The position numbers and the translations under genes are program-made. From positions 1-64,000 of the forward strand of contig NZ_BMOC01000011.1 of the NCBI RefSeq assembly GCF_014646875.1: 64,000 bases of DNA, written 5' to 3'. A model generated the notes under the pieces. The model was not told the origin of the DNA, ran no database searches, and saw only the letters and a program-made list of their open reading frames with translations. Origin of the DNA: Halobellus salinus. GTDB lineage: Archaea > Halobacteriota > Halobacteria > Halobacteriales > Haloferacaceae. Shown piece by piece: positions 1 through 7,900 of this stretch. Positions within the stretch are counted from its first letter, which is position 1, and every line of letters begins with the position of its first letter.

Positions 1-202
1 TCTTTGCGGCGATCCCCAGACATACCTCATCATCAGACTCTACCTTCATAACTTTCACTAGGCACTAAGGTCCCTCCCCGCCTGCGACTCGGTGCGCTCC
101 TCACTACGTTGCGGTGCTTACGTCGTCTCGGCTGACGGGCGACCGGCCCCGTTCAGCCCCGCCCACATGGGCTGGCTAACCGGCCGCCGCCGGCGGGGAC
201 TG
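1..202. other. Intergenic left edge, no gene seen
   Basis: I find no convincing coding frame in this stretch. It holds GC-rich sequence with short runs typical of haloarchaeal intergenic DNA and leads into the palindromic element at 203. The stretch from 283 to 514 likewise shows no supported gene and precedes the lipoprotein gene at 515. Confidence 0.5.
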
Positions 203-282
203 ATACTGTCGGCTATAACTACGTGAAGATTTTCGACACCCCGGGGTGTCAAAATACGTCACGCGACTATCGCCGACAGTAT
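203..282. repeat. 80-bp near-palindromic element, copy A
   Basis: An 80-base imperfect palindrome centred on the perfect core GACACCCCGGGGTGTC (235-250), with outer arms ATACTGTCGGC and GCCGACAGTAT. Two more copies lie at 29275 and 55713. The two arms differ from each other between the outer and inner matches, and each arm type is kept across copies. Copy A is inverted relative to the other two. The element could be a miniature mobile element (outer ends abut a TA dinucleotide on each side) or a structured RNA signal. Short open frames across it are not thought to be genes. Confidence 0.85.
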
Positions 283-514
283 GAAACGGGCGATTCGCTG
301 GAGGAAGGCGGGCGATGCAAGCACGCGACTGCAAGAGCGCGCGCAGCGAGCTCCCCGAGTCCAGCGAAGCGGGGCTTTCGAGGTGTCTCCAGTTGCACCG
401 CCCTCATCTGAACACTGCGCGGATTCAACCCCCGGGTGAACACCGTCGTGGGTTCGGAGGGGGGACGCGGGACTCGACCGAAACTGTTGATGCCGACGCG
501 TAACCGCTACAGGT

Positions 515-1945
515 ATGGATCGAACGCGTCGGCGGCTGCTTGCGGCGCTCGGCATCACCGGCGGCGGGGCACTCGGTGGGTGTCTTCGTCTGACTGACAG
601 CGGGGAGGAGGCTTCCGCGGCCGAGTCGACAGCCGCTCGACCGTCGGAGCGGTCGACAGCGGGGACGGCTGCCGGCACGGAACCCGAGACCGGGACCGAG
701 TCCCGGACCGACGGGGCAACGATCTCGTGTACGGCCGACACGCAACCGCCGACAGGAGCCGAGCGGTTCACCCACCCGTTCGGCGACAGCCGGAACTCGT
801 TCGCGGTTCCGGAGCGGGATGCACCCGCAGAGCAACCGTGTCTGGCGTGGACGCAATCGCTTTCGGGACAGGCGAACCGCGTGTTCACCGGTCCGGTGGT
901 CACCGGGGAACACGTTATCCTGTACTCGAGTCGGGAGTTCCGGGCGCGACGGAGAACGGACGGGATGGTGGCGTGGGACGGCGCCGGGACGCCGGGGGGT
1001 GGACTCAGCAAGATACGGCCGGTCGGGATGCTGGACGGAAACCTCCTCGTCTCCGGACAGAACCGCCGGACGTACGACCTGATGCTCGTCGCGATCGACG
1101 ACACGGGAAGCGCGGCCAAGTCTGCGGTCGTGTACGAGGCAGTGGGGCTGAACGACGCACACATCCCGACCGGGAGAGTCGTCGGCGATCGGGTGTACCT
1201 CGTTAGCAGCGACAGCGCAAACGAGGAGACGCGAGTGCTCGCGTACGACTGGGCGGACGGGGCGGTGGTGTGGGAGAAACCGATCGGCGGCGTCGACCTG
1301 CGCCTCGAGGATATGGGTGCCGACGCCGACGCAGTCGTCATCACGTCCGACGAGACAGTCGAGGGGAAGAACAACGTCTGGGCGCTCGCCAGCGACGACG
1401 GGTCGGTCCGGTGGTCGACGCGGCTGCCGGTCGGTGAGGGGGTTCCCGTGCTCGACGACTCTCACCTGTACCTGCCGATCGAGGGGTACGACTCCGACTC
1501 GGTCACCAGCCAGGTACGTGCGATGTCGAAAGCCACCGGTGACGTCGCGTGGACGTTTGAGGTGCAGAACCCGCCGCGGACCGGGGTTTCGGTCGACGAC
1601 GAGCGGGTGTACCTCGTCGCAGGCAACCAACTGTACGCCGTCGACTCCGACACCGGCTCCCCGGAGTGGCGGTTCTCACCGGAGACCGGGCCGGAGATCC
1701 GCGGCGACGCCAACGGGCTGCCGATCGTCTGCCGGAACACGCTGTTGCTCGGAAGTGCGTTCTCCGACGAGGCGCCAGCGCGGGTTCGCGCGGTGAACAA
1801 AACCACCGGCGAGCTCCGGTGGTCGTTCGGTGTCGACGGGACGAGCGTCCAGTCGCCGATCCCCGTCGACGGGGCGCTGTACGCGGTGGTCGAAGACCGG
1901 TCGGAGGAGGACACGCGGGCCGTGCTGTACAGTTTCTACAAATAA
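515..1945 (+). CDS. Tat-exported lipoprotein with PQQ-like beta-propeller
   Basis: A 476-residue exported protein. The N-terminus has a twin-arginine motif (RTRRRLLAALG, residues 3-13) followed by a lipobox ending in Cys23, so the protein is probably Tat-exported and lipid-anchored on the outer face of the membrane. A Ser/Thr/Glu-rich linker (about 27-75) leads to repeated blades with signatures such as AVDSDTGSPEWRF and AVNKTTGELRWSF, typical of PQQ-like (PQQ_2) propellers. Such domains usually bind partners rather than PQQ in lipoproteins, and no enzymatic role can be assigned. It stands alone between the palindrome and a convergent regulator gene. Confidence 0.85.
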   Translation: MDRTRRRLLAALGITGGGALGGCLRLTDSGEEASAAESTAARPSERSTAGTAAGTEPETGTESRTDGATISCTADTQPPTGAERFTHPFGDSRNSFAVPERDAPAEQPCLAWTQSLSGQANRVFTGPVVTGEHVILYSSREFRARRRTDGMVAWDGAGTPGGGLSKIRPVGMLDGNLLVSGQNRRTYDLMLVAIDDTGSAAKSAVVYEAVGLNDAHIPTGRVVGDRVYLVSSDSANEETRVLAYDWADGAVVWEKPIGGVDLRLEDMGADADAVVITSDETVEGKNNVWALASDDGSVRWSTRLPVGEGVPVLDDSHLYLPIEGYDSDSVTSQVRAMSKATGDVAWTFEVQNPPRTGVSVDDERVYLVAGNQLYAVDSDTGSPEWRFSPETGPEIRGDANGLPIVCRNTLLLGSAFSDEAPARVRAVNKTTGELRWSFGVDGTSVQSPIPVDGALYAVVEDRSEEDTRAVLYSFYK

Positions 1946-2011
1946 GCAAGGCGAGTGCCTCGGGGCTTGACTCCGACGTGAGAGTAACTAGGACCGACCC
2001 ACCCGGCGGCC

Positions 2012-2275
2012 TCAGATGTCCAGCGTGTACAGCCGCTTACGGGCGTCGGTGAACGAAAACCGGGAGTTCACGACGTCCGCGTCTTCGAGTCGGGTGAGAG
2101 CGTACCGAACAGTTCGGGGTGGGAGAAGCGTCTCCTCGGCGAGTTGGCTCTGTGTCAGTGTGTCGTTGTAGTCGAGGACCTTCGCCACGAGCTTCGCGCT
2201 CGGAGGCATCTCCCGAACCTGGGTCCAACGGTCGGCCGATTCCTCGTCCGGTGCGAGTGGTTCTGTGGCACTCAT
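2012..2275 (-). CDS. Small winged-helix transcriptional regulator (MarR/ArsR-like)
   Basis: An 87-residue DNA-binding protein. Residues about 25-87 form a winged helix: PPSAKLVAKVL begins helix 1, QLAEETLLPPRTVRYALTRL is the helix-turn-helix, and the wing ends DARKRLYTLDI. I chose the ATG at 2275 because a longer upstream frame reads through the AT-rich promoter. The start is preceded by a strong inverted repeat (2300-2333), suggesting autoregulation. A close paralogue lies at 55243-55515. The target genes are unknown. The divergent neighbour is the proteasomal ATPase gene, which could be co-regulated, but that is only inference. Confidence 0.8.
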   Translation of the reverse strand: MSATEPLAPDEESADRWTQVREMPPSAKLVAKVLDYNDTLTQSQLAEETLLPPRTVRYALTRLEDADVVNSRFSFTDARKRLYTLDI

Positions 2276-2299
2276 TCGTGTCTCCCGATAGTGAATGTA

Positions 2300-2333
2300 G
2301 GGTAATAATATTTTCTGTGTATATTTATTACCC
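2300..2333. promoter_or_regulatory. Inverted-repeat operator candidate upstream of the HTH gene
   Basis: Perfect 9-bp arms GGGTAATAA (2300-2308) and TTATTACCC (2325-2333) around a 16-base AT-rich spacer. It lies 25-58 bases upstream of the regulator start at 2275, where the TATA box would be expected, and 101 bases before the gene at 2434. It is AT-rich against a GC-rich background, so it stands out. Confidence 0.6.
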
Positions 2334-2433
2334 GATTGCATAAAACGTCGCAGGGCTCGGTGCCGACCGCATCGGGTGTGGGGAAATTTCGTCCACCCGA
2401 AGCCTCTTATGAAGCCGAAACGTACGACTGGTG

Positions 2434-3651
2434 ATGACTGACACCGTTGACGACGTCCAGCTTCCGTACGATGAGGAAGCGGCGTCGCAGCAGGAGAAGA
2501 TCGAGGCGCTTCGGGAGCGCCTCGACGTTCTCGAGTCCCAAAACGAGGAAATGCGGGACAAACTTCTCGACGCGAACGCGGAGAACAACAAGTACCAGCA
2601 GAAGCTCGAGCGGCTCACCCACGAGAACAAGAAGCTGAAGCAGTCGCCGCTTTTTGTCGCCACCGTCCAAGAGCTCAACGACGACGGCGTCGTGATCAAA
2701 CAGCACGGCAACAACCAGGAGGCGCTCACCGAGGTGACAGACGAGATGCGGGGCGAACTCGAGCCCGACTCCCGGGTCGCTGTCAACAACTCGCTGTCGA
2801 TCGTCAAGCGGCTCGACGACGAAACGGACGTTCGGGCCCGCGTGATGCAGGTCGACCACAGCCCCGAGGTCACGTACCAGGACATCGGCGGGCTTGACGA
2901 GCAGATGCAGGAGGTCAGAGAGACCGTCGAGATGCCGCTCGAATCCCCCGAGATGTTCGAGCAAGTCGGGATCCAGCCGCCCTCGGGCGTGCTGCTGTAC
3001 GGGCCGCCCGGAACCGGGAAGACGATGCTGGCGAAGGCGGTCGCCAACGAGACTGACGCGACGTTCATCAAAATGGCGGGGTCGGAACTCGTCCACAAGT
3101 TCATCGGCGAGGGCGCGAAGCTGGTGCGTGACCTCTTCGAGGTCGCCCGCGAGAACGAGCCCGCGGTGCTTTTCATCGACGAGATCGACGCCATCGCCTC
3201 CAAGCGGACGGACTCGAAGACCTCCGGGGACGCCGAGGTCCAGCGCACGATGATGCAACTCCTCTCGGAGATGGACGGCTTCGACGAGCGGGGCGAGGTA
3301 CGGATCATCGCTGCGACCAACCGGTTCGACATGCTCGACGAGGCGATCCTCCGGCCCGGCCGGTTCGACCGGCTCATCGAGGTGCCGAAACCCGGCCGCG
3401 AGGGGCGCGCGCTCATCTTCCAGATCCACACCCGCGACATGAACGTCGCGACCGATGTCGACTTCGAGCAGTTGGCCGACGTGGCCGACGACGCCTCCGG
3501 CGCCGACATCAAGGCGATCTGCACTGAGGCCGGTATGTTCGCGATCCGCGACGACCGCACCGAGATCGCGATGGCGGACTTCGTGGAGGCGTGGGAGAAG
3601 ATCCAAGCCGACGCCGTCACCGAGGGCGAGCCGAGCCGCGCGTTCGCCTGA
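2434..3651 (+). CDS. pan: Proteasome-activating nucleotidase (PAN)
   Basis: A 405-residue AAA+ ATPase that unfolds substrates and feeds them to the archaeal 20S proteasome in the cytoplasm. An N-terminal coiled coil (about 12-75, with [20 protein letters not shown]) is followed by an OB-like region. The AAA core has Walker A GPPGTGKT near residue 190, Walker B LFIDEID near 246 and the second region of homology [19 protein letters not shown]. The length fits the family. The C-terminus reads SRAFA, close to the HbYX docking motif but with Phe where Tyr is usual. A GTG directly before the ATG (2431) is an alternative start. Confidence 0.95.
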   Translation: MTDTVDDVQLPYDEEAASQQEKIEALRERLDVLESQNEEMRDKLLDANAENNKYQQKLERLTHENKKLKQSPLFVATVQELNDDGVVIKQHGNNQEALTEVTDEMRGELEPDSRVAVNNSLSIVKRLDDETDVRARVMQVDHSPEVTYQDIGGLDEQMQEVRETVEMPLESPEMFEQVGIQPPSGVLLYGPPGTGKTMLAKAVANETDATFIKMAGSELVHKFIGEGAKLVRDLFEVARENEPAVLFIDEIDAIASKRTDSKTSGDAEVQRTMMQLLSEMDGFDERGEVRIIAATNRFDMLDEAILRPGRFDRLIEVPKPGREGRALIFQIHTRDMNVATDVDFEQLADVADDASGADIKAICTEAGMFAIRDDRTEIAMADFVEAWEKIQADAVTEGEPSRAFA

Positions 3652-3687
3652 TCCGCGGGTTCTGGTTCTTCCGACCGGGTTTCGCGC

Positions 3688-4128
3688 CTACTTGTCGCTG
3701 TCGCCGCCGACTGTCCGGATCGATGCGACCCCCGCCCGCGCCGCAGCGGTCGCGTCGTACCCCCGTTCGCCGTGGACGGTCGTCTCGGCCGCGAGGTCGG
3801 CGGCGCGGAGCTCCGTCACCACCCCGTGGAGGTCCGACTCACACAGGTCGGTGGTCGAGAGCAGCTCCGCGGCCGAAAGCGGCCCGCGGTCGACGAGTTC
3901 GATCAAGAGTCCCAGCGAGCGGTCGTCGTGCGTGGCGGCCACGACCCGGCGAACCGGTTCGGGCACGGCGGCCGCCCGAACCGACAGCGGGGCTTCGGAC
4001 TCGAACGTCAGCGCGTTGTTGGGGCGGTACTCCTCCTCGCCGGTGTCGGGGTCGCGGATCCGACTCGATTCCGCGGAGCGCTTCACGAGGAGGTATCGGT
4101 CGCCGGCGTCATCGCGGACGGTCTGCAT
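3688..4128 (-). CDS. Haloarchaeal conserved protein with winged-helix-like domain
   Basis: A 146-residue protein, convergent with pan. The N-terminal third looks like a small beta domain (DRYLLVKRSAESSRIRDP), and the middle and end resemble a DNA-binding winged helix (LLIELVDRGPLSAAELL, then LHGVVTELRAADL). I recognise it as a haloarchaeal conserved type but cannot name a function. It is the distal gene of a possible minus-strand group with the two small genes upstream (4154-4594 and 4638-4826). A regulatory role is inferred from fold only. Confidence 0.7.
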   Translation of the reverse strand: MQTVRDDAGDRYLLVKRSAESSRIRDPDTGEEEYRPNNALTFESEAPLSVRAAAVPEPVRRVVAATHDDRSLGLLIELVDRGPLSAAELLSTTDLCESDLHGVVTELRAADLAAETTVHGERGYDATAAARAGVASIRTVGGDSDK

Positions 4129-4153
4129 ACTCGATTGGAGGAGGATAGTCGGC

Positions 4154-4594
4154 TTATTGGTTGCGTCCGTCGCTGGTTAGGTGGTTGGTCTCGCGTCCGC
4201 CGTCGACTCCGCGGTCGTCTTCGCCACTGCCACCGCCGGTGCCGTCCCCCTCAACGACGCGTTCCTGGTGCGTCCGGTAGAGGTCGTAGGTCCGGTAGAG
4301 CGCGACGAGTCCGACCGCGATCCCGGCTCCACCCACCGTCACCTGCCCCCGGAACAGGACCAACAACAGTCCGATGGAGACGCCGCCGAGCGCGATGTTG
4401 GCGTAAACCACCGCGGCCCAAAACAGCCTCGCGAGTTCACCATCGATTTCGATGCCGGCACCCTCGGCTCCGGGGTCAAGAGCCGGCGACTCCACGCTCG
4501 GGACCGAAACGAGGTCGTCTTCGGGGTCGCCCCACCGGGATTCGGGGTCCGGTTCATCGGGTTCGTCGGGCCACTTGTCGGACTCGGGAGGCAC
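4154..4594 (-). CDS. Haloarchaeal membrane protein with two transmembrane helices
   Basis: A 146-residue protein starting at a GTG (residues 2 onward PPESDKWPDEPDEPDPESRW). A long acidic N-terminus (about 1-60) is followed by two hydrophobic segments (FWAAVVYANIALGGVSIGL and VGGAGIAVGLVALY, about 68-112) and a charged Gly/Asp-rich tail. It probably sits in the cytoplasmic membrane with both tails inside. No catalytic motif is seen. It belongs to a haloarchaea-only family whose role is not known to me. The GTG start was preferred because upstream sequence overlaps the next gene in another frame. Confidence 0.65.
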   Translation of the reverse strand: MPPESDKWPDEPDEPDPESRWGDPEDDLVSVPSVESPALDPGAEGAGIEIDGELARLFWAAVVYANIALGGVSIGLLLVLFRGQVTVGGAGIAVGLVALYRTYDLYRTHQERVVEGDGTGGGSGEDDRGVDGGRETNHLTSDGRNQ

Positions 4595-4637
4595 GATCAG
4601 AACACGGCCGGCGGCCGCAAAAACGGTTTGCCCCGGA

Positions 4638-4826
4638 TCAGCACCGCTCGGCGAGCGACACCGTCCGCGACGCTTCAACCCACGCAAGCGGGTTCTGGGG
4701 GTCGTAGAACACCATCCCCTCGTCGACCTCGTAGGACTCGACCGCCGCGAGCCCGCTCGCTTCACCAAGCCGCGCGGGTGCGGCCGGCGACTGATCCGTC
4801 CGCTCGGAGTTCTCGGAATCCACCAT
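4638..4826 (-). CDS. Small acidic haloarchaeal protein
   Basis: A 62-residue protein beginning MVDSENSERTDQSPA and containing the conserved-looking core EVDEGMVFYDPQNPLAWVEA. The ATG at 4826 lies about 26 bases downstream of a TATA-like sequence on the minus strand (about 4850-4860), consistent with a leaderless transcript. It resembles small proteins widespread in haloarchaea of unknown role (possibly the family called DUF7331; not verified). It is probably transcribed with the membrane protein gene at 4594. Confidence 0.65.
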   Translation of the reverse strand: MVDSENSERTDQSPAAPARLGEASGLAAVESYEVDEGMVFYDPQNPLAWVEASRTVSLAERC

Positions 4827-4849
4827 CGTGATGTTTGGTATGCGGTAGC

Positions 4850-4975
4850 ATAGTATATGTCTTGCGTCCGGGTCGGTTATCGCCGGGCGATCCGAAACCG
4901 CACGACCGAAGCGGGATCCAGCCGGACGCGGAGCGGGGTCAGTGGGTCCGCCCGGAGGTAATGCCGAAGCTTTTA
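4850..4975. promoter_or_regulatory. Divergent promoter region (small protein / polB)
   Basis: On the minus strand a TATA-like ACATATACTA lies at 4850-4860, about 26-34 bases from the start at 4826. On the plus strand an AT-rich box (GCTTTTACTC, about 4967-4976) lies about 25-32 bases before the polB start at 4999. Both spacings fit leaderless haloarchaeal promoters. Confidence 0.45.
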
Positions 4976-4998
4976 CTCGGGAGCGGCGAAGGATCGGT

Positions 4999-7900
4999 AT
5001 GGAACAGGCAGGGCTCACCGACGGCTGGACCGACGGTGACGACGCCGGCGCCCGGCCGGACGCAGAGGCGGTCGCGGTCGCTGGCAACGGCGGCGGTCAC
5101 GTTTCCGAGGTCGTCGACAGCGAGGACATCCGGTTTCCCGACGCCGACGGCACGGTCGAGTTGATGGTGACGCAGGTGAACTACTCGATCGAGGGCAGCG
5201 GGAGTCGGGAGTACCCGGTCGTCCACGTCTTTGGCCGCACCGCCGACAACGAACCGGAGCACGTCCGCGTCCTCGGGTTCGAGCCGTACTTCTACGCGCC
5301 CACGGAGAGCCTCGACGACGACATCCTCGACCGCGACGTCATCACCCGCACCGAGGACGGGTTCGAGAGCATCCGCGGCGACGACCTCACGAAGATCTGC
5401 ACGCGAACGCCGCGGGACGTCGGCGCGATCCGCGACGACTTCGACCACTACGAGGCGGACATCCTCTTTCCCAACCGGCTGCTCATCGACAAGGACATCA
5501 AAAGTGGAATGAGCGTCCCCGCTCGCCGGCTCGACGACGGTTCGGTCCAGATCCCCCACGACGAGGTCGAGCCCGTCGAGGTCGCAGCCGACCTCCGCGT
5601 GAACACATTCGACATCGAGGTCGACGACCGCTCCGGGTTCCCGGAAGAGGGCGAAGAGCCCATCGTCTGTCTCACGAGTCACGACTCCTACCGCGACGAG
5701 TATATCGCGTGGCTCTACAACGCGCCGGCCACCGTCGATGGGGTGGAGAGCCCCGACGACCTCCCCGGCTACGAGCCCTTCCGAGAGGACACTGAGGTCG
5801 AGGTCCGTACCTTCGAACGTGAGGAGGCGATGCTCGACGCCTTCGTGTCCTACATCCAGGAGACAAATATAGATATTATGACAGGGTGGAACTTCGAGGA
5901 CTTCGACATGCCCTACCTCCTCGATCGAATGGAGGTGCTCAACCCCGCCGCCGCCGAGGACCTCAACCCCGATCGGCTCTCCCGGATCGACGAGGTGTGG
6001 CGCAGCGGGTGGGGCGGCCCGGACGTGAAAGGTCGGGCCGTGTTCGATCTGCTCTACGCGTACAAGCGCACCCAGTTCACCGAACTCGAGTCCTACCGGC
6101 TCGACGCCGTCGGCGAACTCGAACTCAACGCGGGCAAGGAGCGGTACACCGGCGACATCGGGGACCTCTGGGAGGAAGAGCCCGAGCGACTGCTCGAGTA
6201 CAACGTCCGCGACGTGGAGCTCTGCGTCGAGATCGACCGCAAACAGGACATCATCGCCTTTTGGGACGAGGTCCGCACGTTCGTCGGGTGCAAACTGGAG
6301 GACGCGCCGACGCCGGGCGACACCGTCGACCAGTATATTCTCCACGAGGCCCACAACCGCTTCGCGCTGCCGTCGAAGGGCAAGGCCGACGCCGAGGAGT
6401 ACGAGGGCGGCGCGGTGTTCGATCCGATCTCGGGGGTCAAGGAGAACGTAACTGTTCTAGATCTGAAGTCTTTGTACCCTATGTGTATGACAACAATTAA
6501 CGCCTCGCCCGAAACCAAGGTCGACCCCGAGGCCCACGGCGGCGAGACGTTCGAGGCGCCCAACGGGACCCACTTCCGGCGGGAGCCCGATGGGATCATC
6601 CGGGAGATGATCGACACCCTCCTGTCCGAGCGGGAGGAGAAGAAGTCGCTGCGGAACGACTACGACCCCAACACCCAACCGTACGAACAGTACGACCGCC
6701 AGCAGCAGGCTGTCAAGGTAATTATGAACTGTTTCACGCCGGACACCGAGGTTCTCACGCCCGCAGGCGTTCAGAACATCCGTGATCTCGGTGTCGGCGA
6801 CGAGGTCTACTCGATCGATCCTGACACACTGCGGATGGAGACGAAGCCAGTCGAGGAGACCCACGAGTACCCGGAGTATCGCGGGGACCTCGTGGACATT
6901 CAGACGAATAAGACCGACTTCCGAGTGACGCCGAACCACCGGATGCTGGTGCGGAAGAACTCGAAGAACGGGGCGACGTGGGACGGCTACCGGTTCGTCG
7001 AGGCCGGCGACCTCGACGAGTACTCCAACTACGAACTCCCGCACGACTGGTCGGCCGACCACGGGGATCCGATCGAGGAGGTGGATCTTACGGAACTCCT
7101 CGACGACAAGTATGAGGTATGGGTTCGGCCATCCGTTCACGGGCATACCTTCACTGCGGAACTGGGGTGGACACCGCGGCGCGTTCCGAAGGCCGGTCGC
7201 GGAGAGACCGGGTACGTGTTCACCGCCGACGAGTTCGAGACCCACCGCGAGTACATCGAGTCGGTCTGTGTGACCAGTTTCGTCCACCGGGAGTCCGGAC
7301 GGAAATGGGTGCCGCGCACCTACGACGGTGACGACTTCCTCGAACTCCTTGCGTGGTACGTCACCGAGGGCAACGTCCACACATCGAGCAAGAAGCAGTT
7401 CGGCGAGAACTACCGCGGGCCCGCGACCACGGTCAAGATCGCACGGAACGCGGGATCCGACGGTAGCGAGAACGCGATCCCGGACGGCGGCGACGGGGGA
7501 GAAACCGATCACGCGCGGATCGGATCACTACTCGACCGCTTGGGACTGGACTACTACGTCGACGACCGGTCGTACCAGTTCACCTCCCGGCTCTTCGGTG
7601 ACCTTCTCGAGCGTCTGTGTGGCGAGGACAGCTTCACGAAGCGGATACCCGACCTCGTCTTCGGCGCCAACGAGGCGCAGAAACGTCTGTTTCTGGAGAC
7701 GCTCGTCGCGGGCGACGGTGACCGCCAGGTAGGATCGTGGCGGTACACCACGTTGAGCGAACGGCTTCGCGACGACGTGCTCCGGCTGTGTACACACTTG
7801 GGCGAGACCGCGAGCTACAATCACGACAGCGGGTCGTGGCGGATCTACTGCACGGAGGGTGCCAAGAACTCGTTCCGGATGCACCGCAGCGGCGGCCGGA

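Noticed and set aside
223-411. A small protein reading through the palindrome at 203
   Set aside because: The same peptide appears at each copy because the element repeats, and downstream sequence differs. No ribosome-binding or family evidence.
2328-3620. Long open frames opposite pan on the minus strand
   Set aside because: They mirror the pan coding sequence codon for codon, as expected in GC-rich DNA, and have no family features. The same applies to long antisense frames over polB, sufB, the pilus cluster and moaC/nnr.
5602-6730. Additional inteins in PolB
   Set aside because: Exo motifs and motifs A and C are uninterrupted, and no second set of splicing blocks is present. Only codon-use traces remain.
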